Of a DNA stretch of 64,000 nucleotides, positions 10,959 through 21,600 are shown piece by piece. Source of the stretch: Larix kaempferi (taxonomy: Eukaryota; Streptophyta; Pinopsida; Pinales; Pinaceae). The translations under genes and the position numbers were made by a program. The notes beneath the pieces are model-generated. The model worked only from the letters and a program-made list of their open reading frames with translations. It searched no databases and was not told the DNA's origin. The first letter of the stretch is position 1. Every line of letters begins with the position of its first letter. The stretch spans positions 5,557,501 to 5,621,500 of the forward strand of contig BSBM01000964.1 in NCBI GenBank assembly GCA_027924585.1, read 5' to 3'.

Positions 10959-11519
10959 GCCAAAAACAAATAATGCATCATCCCCAAGTTCTTCATCTCG
11001 AACTCGGCAGTAAGCTTCCGCTGCATGTCGGCAATCAATCTATCTTCACCTGTAACAAACAGGTTATCCGCATACAAAAGTAGTATCACTGGATTGCCTT
11101 CCTCAACCTTGTAGTCAAGGTTGGAATTCGCTTTACTCTTGGTAAAGCCCAAACTGGATAGAAAGCTGTCTATGCTACCATACCAAGTTCTGCACACATA
11201 TATGACTACACCATGCTGTCTTGAAATCCAGCTGGTGTATCTACTATTTCATCACTTTTATATTTCTCAATGCTGTCATCTGCAACATGCTTGATCTGGA
11301 AGTCATAACAAACTTCCCTTCAGGTCTTGGGACTACATCCCAAACATCATTCTTCATGATCGACGGATCATGGCATTCCATTTCTTCATCCCAGATCTTG
11401 GGAACTTCAATATCTTCAATAGATATCTTTGTTGCTGGAACAAATGTTGTAGTCCTTTTTGTAGGTGAAGATATACGGTCTTTCCTACAAAACAGGTTAA
11501 ATTGCATGATTAGAAACAT
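10904..11519 (-). pseudogene. Broken copia reverse transcriptase
   Basis: Two out-of-register pieces. 11244-11519 carries the RT entry region (NDVWDVVPRPEGKFVMTS). It then shifts frame to an IKHVADDSIEKYK-like stretch and breaks off at a large deletion. 10904-11197 resumes at FLSSLGFTKSKANSN and continues to the catalytic box. That box reads YADN instead of the family's usual YVDD, so the second catalytic Asp is replaced by Asn. A single-base indel near 10960 separates it from the RNase H frame. The deleted part includes most of the fingers and palm, so the enzyme cannot work. Confidence 0.9.
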
Positions 11520-13130
11520 CTCATAATTTTCAGAACAAATTCTTACACATAAAGAAATATGTCATACAGTCATGCAATTATCTTAGCCAATGCTTCAATA
11601 CAACATTTATCCATATCCCGTAACTTTCTAGATGCCTTCCAATCTCTACCAGAACATTGTTAAGAGTGTGCACAACTCCCAACATGTCAGCAAAGAGGTT
11701 TCATTCTAGATAAGTAGCAATGGAATGTTGTACAGTGCCATAGGCCACTTACCCATGTATATTAGTAGTATATTGTTCATTAATGCAACTATCTTAATAT
11801 GCACAATACATATCCTAAGTCTAGGAACATGAACATATACATCATTGAACAATTTTACTTTAAACAAACAAATATGCAAGAAATGATAATTAAAATACTT
11901 ATCTTTGTTTGTTCGTTGGGTTGACTCCCTCTGAGTCTTTGCTTCCTTGCAGGAGCTGCTGGAGTCCTAATCTGAAGTAGCTTTTTCCACACCTTTCTAA
12001 TGTGGAAAGTAGAGAGATGGTCAACTCCTTCTGAACATCTGCATCCTTGCATAAACCACTGGAGTGTACTCCTTTTCTTTCTTGCAGGAACAACTGGAGT
12101 GTGCTCCCTCTTGATCTTTGCTTCCTGAATTACCTGTTCTTGAATTCATATTCATCCTTGGTCCCTATGCATGCTTATTAGTTTCATGATTGTGTTATCC
12201 TTGTGAACTCATATAAAATCATACATTCATTAGTATACTATTAAAACACAATAATCTCAAGCTTGTATAGACATGATAAAAAATAATAAGCATTAGTATT
12301 CAAGGTTTATGTAGGATTCTTATGGTTAGTCAAATTATAAGAAACATAACATGTCTAAACCTATAATTACTCAAACCTATGACTCTTCAGGTTAGTTGAA
12401 TCATCAATCAAGATAAGAGATATAATATGCATAAAACCTGTGATTATTCAAACCTATACCTTCATGATTCTTCTGTTTAGTCAAATCAATCAATATAAGA
12501 GACATAATTCTCTTACTTATATTCCTATTTGACCATAGAACTTTTCTGGTTAGTCATATCATCAATCAAAGTAAAAATCATAATATGCCTAAACCCATGA
12601 GTACTAACTTCAATGAATAATCATAATCAATCATGCCAAGTATACTAAAATAAAGGATCTTATCACAAGGTGAGATTCTAACTTGATATAGGAAAACATA
12701 CCTGGATTAGCATGCTAGCTAATTATGTCTAACATACTCACATGATGTCTGCTAGTAACCTGTATATCTCATAGGTTAACCATTATAAAACCAAGTTATA
12801 CATACCTCGTGAATGGATCTTTTATGAGATCCATGACAATGGATGAATCTTTGTCCTCATGTCATCATGATCATATGTTCTTTGAACCATAACATGATTT
12901 GTCTTTCTTGGTGTACCTTTCATGTTAGTAGACAACATAAACCTCATACAACACCATAATGCATTAGTAAAATCATAAGTGTCAACACCCTAACCAATGA
13001 ATATCTTCTATCATGCATTCATAATTTTGTTAAGGTGATACGACAAATCTAAAATCAAAATTGTACTAACCGTAATAACATGAAGACAAACATACCATAA
13101 ACTTAATAATGGACAAATATCAAAACATAC
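11485..13130 (-). other. Intron-like segment between gag and RT of element D
   Basis: On the minus strand the gag frame runs into TCGAG|GTATGTTTTG (donor at 13131/13130). The RT frame begins after TTTAACCTGTTTTGTAG|G (acceptor at 11485/11484). Both match plant splice consensus. The exon ends would complete one AGG codon, so splicing would fuse ...DSSR to KDRISSP... in frame. The segment is AT-rich and holds further exon-like patches: about 11890-12130 on the minus strand (TPVVPARKKR and TPAAPARKQR repeats) and about 12800-12920 (a GTPRKTNHVMVQRTYDHDD frame before a CGAG|GTATG donor). Protease and integrase, expected here, are absent. Whether it is really spliced is unknown. Confidence 0.5.
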
Positions 13131-13507
13131 CTCGATGAGTCATACCTGTCGAGATCGCTTGTAATCTTCTTATGTAAGGCCTTAGCCTCATCTCCCTCTG
13201 AAACAGGAACTTCTTCACTTGATGAGTCATCATCACTATCACTTTCTGCCCTAGCCTTCTTCTTTGGAGGTTCATCATCTTCGGCAGCATGAAACCTTCT
13301 TTTGCTGCCCTTCTTCTTCTTACTGGAGTTGTTGTTATTATCCCTTTTGTTCTTGGGACAATCTGAAGCAAAGTGACCCTTCTCATTGCATGTGAAGCAT
13401 CTTAGGTCTTTCTTGTTCTTTTTATAGGGTCTATTGTGGCGAGAGTGATCCTTCTTGGCTTTGCTTCTTTTGGTGTGAGTTGCAAGAGCTTGATCTTCAC
13501 CTCCCAT
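13103..13507 (-). pseudogene. Copia gag C-terminus with zinc knuckle
   Basis: A 134-codon frame with one CX2CX4HX4C knuckle (CFTCNEKGHFASDC, about residues 37-50), the nucleic-acid-binding motif of gag. Basic clusters (KKKKGSKRR, PPKKKARA) and an acidic Ser/Asp/Glu run follow. The end, AKALHKK, also occurs at the start of the upstream gag frame, which suggests an internal duplication. It is out of register with the N-terminal gag piece by a single indel near 13560. The last true coding base is probably 13131, the predicted splice donor; the nine codons beyond it look like intron. Confidence 0.88.
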
Positions 13508-13562
13508 CTTTTCTTCACGAGCTATAAGTCTAGCTTCTTCTTGAGAGCATTCTTCCCGAAGT

Positions 13563-14030
13563 CTACTGAATTGAGATCAACTTCTTCCTTGCACAAATTC
13601 CTTGGATAAAGGAATCCCATGACCTAGGTAGGCCATTTAGAGTGGTCATCACCACTTCACCATTCTCCACCATTTCTTCTACTGCTTCCAATTGTTCCTT
13701 GATCTGAGAGACCCTTGAAAAATAGGATTGAATGGTTTCTCCATTCTGAAACTTTACTGCTTTCAATTGGTTCCGCAGGGTCATCTTCCGATTTATGTTC
13801 TTTCCTTCAAATAGCTTGGTCAAGGATTCAAACATCTCCTTGGGTGTCTTGAGAGAAGACACATGGGGTATGAGATGGTCTTTGATAGAATCAGCAATGA
13901 TTCTCTTTGCCTTGACCAAGTTCTTCTTGTGCAATGCCTTGGCCTATTCATCCTCTGGGATAGGGATGTCTTCTTTCACATATGAGTCCAACTCATTCTC
14001 TTCCAGGATTAGCCCAATCCACTTGAAGTG
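13563..14030 (-). pseudogene. Copia gag N-terminal region
   Basis: The open part, 13563-13934, reads as typical copia gag (KNLVKAKRIIADSIKDHL, LFEGKNINRKMTLRNQL, GLPRSWDSFIQGIC). Upstream, in the same frame, come LEENELDSYVKEDIPIP and then a TAG stop just before AKALHKK. The usual N-terminal FxGxNFxxWK region and start codon are degraded near 14030. A frameshift near 13560 separates it from the zinc-knuckle half. The parent protein would assemble the cytoplasmic virus-like particle; this copy cannot be made intact. Confidence 0.88.
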
Positions 14031-14536
14031 CTGAAAACTGGATCTGGTCCCGGATTAGGGTTTGTCAGTGAAACCCTAAAAATTCAAAATGTGAATTTCA
14101 AAATTCCGGAAGGATAGAAAGATGCGCCTTGGAGAGCTGATCAGCCTAGTACATTCAGAATTTGAGATCAGCAAAATATTGCCCTTCAAAATTGCCTTTT
14201 TGTCCTCCCGGGTTCACTGGGGAGAGCCCTGAATTAGGGTTTGAGTTTCCCGGAGATCTACCCAGCCAAAAATCTCGATCCAAAGCTCAAACCTTCGATT
14301 TTTGCAAGGAGCTTCCAGCTGTACCTTCAGTTTCCAGAAATTCCTATTTTTGTGGAAACCCTAAATTTTAGGGCCAAAACTGAAAATGCTCGGAACTGAA
14401 ATCTGATTGGACAGAAAGATGCGCCTTGATGAGTAGATCCAATCTACTATACTGAAATTCCAAAATCTGTGGAGAGAAACCCAATAAACAAGCAATACAA
14501 GCTTCCGTCACTGCAAAATGTCTTCTTCTCAGTTAA

Positions 14537-14548
14537 GCTCTGATACCA
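14537..14548 (-). other. Element D primer-binding site
   Basis: The minus strand reads TGGTATCAGAGC directly after the 5' LTR, a perfect match to the plant initiator-Met-tRNA PBS. Confidence 0.92.
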
Positions 14549-15156
14549 TGTTAAATTTTCAGTATTAAATCACAATACTATAGGATCTTTGCTGAGAGAA
14601 TAACATCTACAGTATATCAATGCATGACAATCATAATATGACAAGCATCACAAGCATCATAAGAATCAAAACCATAGAGACAAGAGACACAGAGTTTCCG
14701 TGGGGAAAACCCTAAGGTGAAAAACCCCACAACTTCCTCAGAGATAGAGAGAGCAATGGCTCAACCAAAATACAACCAAATAATACAGAGATAGTCTCCT
14801 AGCAGATGATCCTCCTCCTCCTCACTAGTGCGCCACTTTCCAGAGAGAGAGATAGATACTTTTTCGAGTGAGTAAAATAGAGATCTCCTATCTCTATTTA
14901 TACTCACCTTTTTGCCCAGTGACCTACTGGGGCCGACTTGTCAACTTGAGTACATCCACATTATATTATATATTAATTAGGGCCGACCCCATAAGGTGGT
15001 CTAATAACCCATCGGCAAGTACACACACTTGCGACACTTGTCAATCCACATGACGACACTTCCTTATAGAGGAATAACACATCTCTTATAAGGGTACAAT
15101 AAATATACATATAATATACTGATGAAATACATTCCGAAGTTACATATACATCAACA
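14549..15156 (-). repeat. Element D 5' LTR
   Basis: 608 bp, nearly identical to 7762-8369. It borders the PBS on the left and TSD AAAGG on the right. Confidence 0.95.
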
Positions 15157-15161
15157 AAAGG

Positions 15162-15798
15162 ATCACTGGAGTGTCATCGGAGCACAACTAGGTGTCCTCA
15201 TGATCATCGGAGCGCAATTGGAAGTCTTCATCATCATCAGTGGAGTCATCAATGCTCAAGTAACTATCAACCATCAGTCAAACTAACTCTGGTAGGTGTA
15301 ACTCAGTGTAACTAAGTGTAACTGTGTGTAACTGAGTGTAACTCAATGTAACTAAGTGTAACTAAATGTAACTAAGAGTAACTGAATGTAACTGAGTGTA
15401 ACTGAGTGTAACTCAATGTAACTGAGTGTAACTGACTGTAACTGAGTGTAACTGAATGTAACTGAGTGTAACTGAGTGTAACTCAATGTAACTGAGTGTA
15501 ACTGACTGTAACTGACTGTAATTGAGTGTAACTGAACTGGTAGGTGAAGAAGGGCGAGTTGCTCCCTAAAATCAAGGAAGAAGGGCGCACTAAGCAACTG
15601 GAGGGCTAAAACTGAATAGTGAGAAGCTCCTGGGGGCTGGCTAACTGAGGGCTAGGTGCTGGACTGATGACTGGGATGCATGCAAAATGCATGCAAACCC
15701 TAGAATGCATGCAAACCCTAAAAGGTGCATGCATGACTGAAAATGTAAATGATCAAAATACTGGTGGGACTAGGATGGAGTATAGGAATATCCTAACA
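15162..15798 (-). repeat. Element C 3' LTR, proximal piece
   Basis: Resumes the C LTR after element D (ATCACTGGAGTGTCATCGG) and ends CCTAACA next to the PPT. It aligns with 17490-18136 throughout, apart from unit-number changes in the decamer repeat. Confidence 0.9.
15291..15538. repeat. Decamer minisatellite in C LTR (copy 1)
   Basis: About 25 tandem units of 10 bp of the type GTGTAACTGA, with variants ATGTAACTCA, CTGTAACTGA and GTGTAACTAA. The corresponding array in the other LTR is at about 17620-17876 and has a different order of variants. The array has therefore changed since the LTRs were copied from one template. Confidence 0.92.
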
Positions 15799-15810
15799 CC
15801 CCCCCTTAAT
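15799..15810 (-). other. Element C polypurine tract
   Basis: The minus strand reads ATTAAGGGGGGG immediately before the 3' LTR (TGTTAGGATATTCC). Confidence 0.85.
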
Positions 15811-15985
15811 CCATCCTGGGCCCTGGTAACTAAGACCAAAGGTCACCCAATACAATGAATAATAACAATCAATAAACCAAGGAAGTGGGAAAATTTCATG
15901 GGAAACATACCCCCTCCTCAAAAAATAGACTGTAAGGCACACATAAAAAATAAAAGCTCCAAACTCAAGCAGGTGTGATGCTTGG

Positions 15986-17062
15986 TCATATGTCTGGAGG
16001 TATCTTCTTCTTGGGAAGAAGTGGATCATGCTCAAAAAGCATGTGCTTGTACTTGCTCTTCAGATCGAATGTGATGAGAACAAATCCAATAGTATGAGAA
16101 TGATCCTTGAACCTGTGATTCGAATCAGCTAAGGTAGGATCAAATCTGTGAAAGTGCATATAGTCTTTTGTCTTCTCCTTTGAACCACCATGGGTGAGAT
16201 TGTGCCAAAAATAACTATTACATGTTTGCTTGAAATCAAAATCAGATTTAAGACTTTCAAAACAGTTTCTTGAGATCTCATTTGAACCAACAAGGGTGAG
16301 ATCAAAACTATCATATGCATGAGAAATTATCTCAAGCAGGTGGCAATGGCCATATTCTTCAATAACCTTCTGAAAGCATGTGCTAATGATCATATAGTAG
16401 TAAATAAGAGATGTTTGCTGAAGAGGAGCGAATGCATTACCTCCAATAGCTGATGTTACCTCCGAAATAATCATGTGATCATGATGCAAACCAACAAACT
16501 CTGGTGCAAGAGAGGATTTAGGACCTTCTGCAATATCTAGAGTGGGAGTTGGCACAGAAAGAGAAGAAAGTTTGAGCATGAGCGGAGAATCTGCAAGTTC
16601 TTTGTCAACAACTTCAATATGAGATGATACTGGTTCATGATCTCAGAGATCATCAAGGGGAGCGAATGCAACATGATCTGAGAGACCATCAGGAGGAGCG
16701 AATGCATCATGATCTGAGAGACCATCAAGTGGAGCGAATGCATCAACTTGCTTGCTTTTGAAGGGATTTGGACCAAATCCATCATTCTTTTTGCCGAATC
16801 TTTCATCCAGATGAGCCCATAACTCTTTTGGAGTTTCAATATCAAAGATGGTCGGGTACAATATGTAATCAGTCATAGTAAGCTTCATTCTTCCAATGTG
16901 CATGTCACCTTTATTCAACCATTTAATCTTCTTTGTAGAGGATTCGAACTCTCTTTCAAAATAGCAATCAAAAAGATCATGGCTCTTCAAATATGCTATC
17001 ATTCTTGGTTTCCATTCATCATAGTTGAATGGAGAAAGAGGAGTAATTTCTTCTAAATTCAT
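15986..17062 (-). pseudogene. Gag-like protein of element C
   Basis: One frame of 359 codons including stops. The start is ATG at 17062, about 150 bp after the PBS. Residues 1-105 resemble copia gag (FNYDEWKPRMIAYLKSHDL, KELWAHLDERFGKK). Then come three 12-residue repeats of the AFAPLDGLSDH type. The third ends DDL-stop, where the first two have a Ser codon. Beyond this single TGA (at about 16643) the frame reopens for 197 codons (16579-15986) ending KKKIPPDI. That part resembles nothing I recognise and has no zinc knuckle. It is the only protein of the element, and a gag-only element needs enzymes in trans. Confidence 0.7.
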
Positions 17063-17214
17063 TGAAGTTGTAGAAGACTTGCAAAAACAATATAGAATAA
17101 CTGCAACTGCTACTGCTGCAAAAATGCAGATTCTGCTACAACTGCTGCACTCAAAATCTTGGTAATAACCTGCAAAAAACTCTCAAGAATGGAGATAAAC
17201 AATACTCTCAACAT

Positions 17215-17226
17215 GCTCTGATACCA
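17215..17226 (-). other. Element C primer-binding site
   Basis: The minus strand reads TGGTATCAGAGC directly after the 5' LTR end. Confidence 0.92.
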
Positions 17227-18136
17227 TGTGAAAATCCTCACAGCAGATCTAAGAGATGATGTATCTCACAAGAGAATAATTATGATTAAGCAAGAAAATA
17301 GAAGAAGAGTGATACATGCAGTATAATGAGCAACAGAATAATATGGTACAGTAGAACTCAGATAGAAGCAATAATACTTCGGTCATACTATGTTATTAAT
17401 CACAAATGGACATATAAATAATACAATGCATGAGGAATTCGAATGCCTAAGGTGGCAATTCGAATTAGCCTTCATGGAGTGATCAAAGGATCACTGGAGT
17501 GTCATCGGAGCACAACTAGGTGTCCTCATGATCATCGGAGCGCAATTGGAAGTCTTCATCATCATCAGTGGAGTCATCAATGCTCAAGTAACTGTCAACC
17601 ATCAGTCAAACTAACTCTGGTAGGTGTAACTCAGTGTAACTAAGTGTAACTCAGTGTAACTAAGTGTAACTGTGTGTAACTGAGTGTAACTCAATGTAAC
17701 TAAGTGTAACTAAATGTAACTAAGAGTAACTGAATGTAACTGAGTGTAACTCAATGTAACTGAGTGTAACTGAGTGTAACTGAGTGTAACTGAGTGTAAC
17801 TGAGTGTAACTGAATGTAACTCAATGTAACTGAGTGTAACTGACTGTAACTGACTGTAATTGAGTGTAACTGAACTGGTAGGTGAAGAAGGGCGAATTGC
17901 TCCCTAAAATCAAGGAAGAAGGGCGCACTAAGCAACTGGAGGGCTAAAACTGAATAGTGAGAAGCTCCTGAGGGCTGGCTAACTGAGGGCTAGGTGCTGG
18001 ACTGATGACTGGGATGCATGCAAAATGCATGCAAACCCTAGAATGCATGCAAACCCTAAAAGGTGCATGCATGACTGAAAATGTAAATGATCAAAATACT
18101 GGTGGGACTAGGATGGAGTATAGGAATATCCTAACA
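17227..18136 (-). repeat. Element C 5' LTR
   Basis: 910 bp, plus-strand TGTGAAAATCCTCAC to ATATCCTAACA. It contains the second copy of the decamer minisatellite at about 17620-17876, and a CATGCATGCAAACCCTA cluster near 18020-18060. Confidence 0.92.
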
Positions 18137-18141
18137 CCCTT

Positions 18142-18641
18142 CTCCACACAAGCCAATTATCAATCCCTTCCAAGGAAGCATGAGAGTCTCCAAGAGGTGA
18201 GTGAAAGTGTCCAAGGGAGATTTCACCAGCATGTAGATACCATAGTCTTTCTCCCTTTGGTATGGGAGTGAGCCTCACATATATAGAACTAAGTGGATGA
18301 GGTTATGGATAGGATAGGATGATAGATGGTAGGAGAGATATAGGAGATCTTCCCAATAGGTTAGGGGTCGAGTACCAGCTCTCCAAGAGATCAGGGATAA
18401 GCCCCCACATAGGAAAGTTTCGAGAAGAATCTTGGAATGGCTATTTTTTCCCATTAACAGACCTCGTTGCACCTTGCTAAATAGCAACCTACGATGTTGC
18501 ATGTTTCTAGTGTGCAACCTACGACATCCTCTCAAAAGGTTATGCAAACTGAGCACCGATCCTCCCAAATGATCAACAGTCCAAGTGACTTCAGGGATGT
18601 ACACACTAAATCAGGATGATGGGTAGATTTTAGGTGTAACA
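18142..18641 (-). repeat. Element B 3' LTR, proximal piece
   Basis: Resumes the B LTR (CTCCACACAAGCCAATTATC) and aligns with 26040-26529 to the terminal GGTGTAACA. Confidence 0.85.
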
Positions 18642-21600
18642 AAATGCCCACCAAAGCATGAAGCTGTTAAGGATGTACAGGTGAAGTGATTTGACAGAAA
18701 AATTGGCAAAAGGCTTGTTGGATGAAGAATGCTGCTGCAGTACAACTGACTCTTAACTAACAATCTCAAATGTAGTACAACATGGCTGCCGACCGATACA
18801 TTGCAGATCCATGGTAGTAATGACCGACTGAACACAATCATGGCTACTAGACACAAGTGTAGATCCATGATGAGATGATAACACAACCATGACCAATACA
18901 AAAGTGGATCCGTGTAATATGACTCAATACAAACTCCATCGCAACTTGGGTAAAAACATGACTCCCCAGGGTCTTCAAGCTGAACCTGCAATGATACGAA
19001 TCTATCCATGTGATTACAAATGTCTTGATGTGGAACATGGTAGAAACCACTTGATTACCAGTCATTGATGTAAACCATTAACAAGTGCAAGGGAGATCAT
19101 CATTAATGTCAATGATTCCCAAGGTATCACACTACATATCATCAAGCATGAATAAATGAGTTGAAGTCGACCGCAAGATGAAATCTTTCAATCAAGAGTG
19201 AATGATGTAAATTCATGATGAAAGCGAGGTAACCTGCCATTGAGGCATGCAGGGCCAAGGTACTTGGTTGGTTTCTAGATTCAATCCTCGGATGATGTGT
19301 TGAAGTCGACAAGAATGAATCCGTCGAAGGAGGGAAATAATGAATCCCCCATTAATCAACACAAAACACGACAAAAGATGTGTAGAGTGGATCGGATGGT
19401 ACAATAACATGTGATATTGACGCAAAGTAACAACGGCATGACAACGCGTGTACTGACTGCCAAATGATGAGTGATGAATGTGTTCTTGAACATGGGCATG
19501 GCATGACTTGGCAGTATTAACATGAGAATGACGCAAACTTCTAATGCAACTGATGATGGAAGCTTTCTCCGAATGACTCAGAGGAGTAACAAGACTAAGA
19601 ATGTAAGCGGGGACTCATAGACAAATAGATGACCCAAGTACTATATGCAATGCAAACGAGTGCCATGTTCAAGAATGACTATATACTGCCACTAAGGTAT
19701 GTAACACAAACACTTTCCTTTTTCCCCATCATGAATGATGAGTGCCTCATGTGTTTTTTAACGAGCTTGATGAGGGTAACTAGATGCTCGGTATAGCTCA
19801 TCTCATAGATGAGTCCAATCTCAAATATTTTCCAAACCTAGGATAGGAGTGGTTCGTCCCATGGCGGGCCCTTCAATGTGAAAATTTAACGAGTCCATAG
19901 AAGGCAAACTCAGTCGTCATTTCATATTTAGAGAGTCTGAAAAGAACTAAAGGAGACTCCAATGGTCCTTTTTTGTAAAGTTAGCCTCATCTCCCAAAAA
20001 AGGGTAAAAAAATACGGGAGAGCACTCTTCCAGCCATGGTTGGTTGGAGTATTCATTTTTCATAAATAGTGCTTCCTGGTCTGAAAAAGGGGTACACTAT
20101 CTCCAGAAAGATGATCATTCAAATTCTTTTACAAGTGTGAAAGCATCAAGTTTGCTTGGCAATCTTTTCCTATTTAGGGAGTCAGAAAAGAGCTTAAAAA
20201 GGACTCCATGAACAACTTTGTCATGGTTGATAACCGAGTATGACAAAGGAAAAGTAAACTCGGCACAGTTCCTTTTCCGTAAATAGTCTAGCGAGGCCAG
20301 ATAAAGTGATAAACCTATACTCATTAGACACACCTTTTTACTCAATTTTTTAACGAGCACAATAATGGTATCAAAAGCACTCAGAATCTTTTTCATGTTT
20401 GAACCAAAGCATGAAAAATTAAAAACTAAGCTCAAACCACTTTTCATGTTTCAACCAGAGCACGAAAAAGGTGAAAAGTAAGCTCAAACTGCTTTTCATG
20501 TTTCAACCAGAGCATGAAAAAGGTGAAAAGTAAGCTCAAATGCTATCTTACTATTTTTAACGAGCTCGAAGATTGGTTGGAAGAATGCTCATGATGTCTG
20601 CTTCATTTTTTAACGAGCTCGTAGCAAAAAATGAACTATGCTCGGGATAATTTTCCTGGTTTAATGAGCTCGAAACCTAAAAAAGGAAAGTATGCTTGAA
20701 AATGTTCCCAATGGTGAACTTCTTCCCGTCATGAAATCCAAAGGTTGGTACATGCCCCCAGCATGATTGCTAGAAGTAAGTGACTTAGCTCCAACGTGGT
20801 GTGGAGAGGCGATCGATTTGACTTCAACATAACTTCCAGAGGTTGAAGACATGCCCCCAATCTTCATTTCATCTACCTAAGGAATAGGTGGGTGAAAAGA
20901 AGGTTTAGGTACTAAGTCAAAGGGAAGACTCGACTCAATGAAAAATGAGTTGTTTCATTTTTTAATGAGCTTGACAAAATATTAGAACCCTGCTCACGGG
21001 AACCTATTTCATTTTTTAACGAGCTTGACATAGAACGGGAACTATGCTCACGGTTAAAGTCCACTGATGGGTTCCTTCCCAACATGATGCCTAGAGGTTG
21101 GTAAATGCCCCCAGCATGATTTCTAGTGGCTTAACGTGGTGGTGTTCCTTCAACATGATTGTTGACAGTACGGCATGTGACATGCCCCCCAAGCTTCATT
21201 TCGTCTAAAAATGATGCTTGCTAACCCAACTACCAACCTAGCTACTAATATGAAAATGTTCACCAAGGGGGGGAAAACGAGAATCAAATGAAATGAAGGT
21301 TCAAATTCTAACTCTAGCGAGAGACTCGAAACTGATGGGAGGGAGATCTATTTCATTTTTTCACAAGCTTAAAATATATAATAACTATACTTGAGGGGGC
21401 CCATCTTATTTTTTAACGATATTGAAATGGAATAAAACTATGCTCGAGGGGGCCCATCTTATTTTTTAACGAGCTTGAAATGGAATAAAACTATGCTCGA
21501 GGGGGCCCCATCTTATTTTTTAATGAGCTTGAAATGGAATAAAACTATGCTTGAGTGGATGGTTTCATTTTTGTGCAAGCTTGAAACCAAGGATAAACTA

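Larger units (their letters stand above)
7762..15156 (-). mobile_element. Ty1/copia LTR retrotransposon D (young, defective)
   Basis: A 7395-bp element with two 608-bp LTRs (7762-8369, 14549-15156). The flanks are a perfect TSD AAAGG (7757-7761, 15157-15161). The LTRs differ at only one position that I could see (near 8070 versus 14857), so it is the youngest insertion here. The minus-strand order is LTR, PBS, gag, an intron-like segment, a partial reverse transcriptase with RNase H, minisatellites, PPT, LTR. This order, with RNase H following RT and no integrase after it, fits copia. Protease, integrase and much of RT are missing. Confidence 0.95.
7499..18136 (-). mobile_element. Gag-only LTR retrotransposon C
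   Basis: It is flanked by a perfect TSD CCCTT (7494-7498, 18137-18141). On the minus strand the 5' LTR is 17227-18136 (910 bp). The 3' LTR is 7499-7761 plus 15162-15798 (900 bp). The interior is only 15799-17226 (1428 bp). A perfect minus-strand PBS (TGGTATCAGAGC, 17215-17226) and PPT (AAGGGGGGG) fix the orientation. It encodes a gag-like frame and no polymerase. The first 263 bp of the two LTRs look identical, so it is young and must have moved using another element's enzymes. Confidence 0.9.

Noticed and set aside
15352-15597. Ser/Thr/Leu-rich 81-codon minus frame, and its twin at 17720-17935
   Set aside because: Translation of the LTR decamer repeat, not a gene.
18275-18604. 109-codon minus frame, with a relative at 26204-26623
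   Set aside because: Both lie within the LTRs of element B. They are homologous because the LTRs are, and show no recognisable domain.
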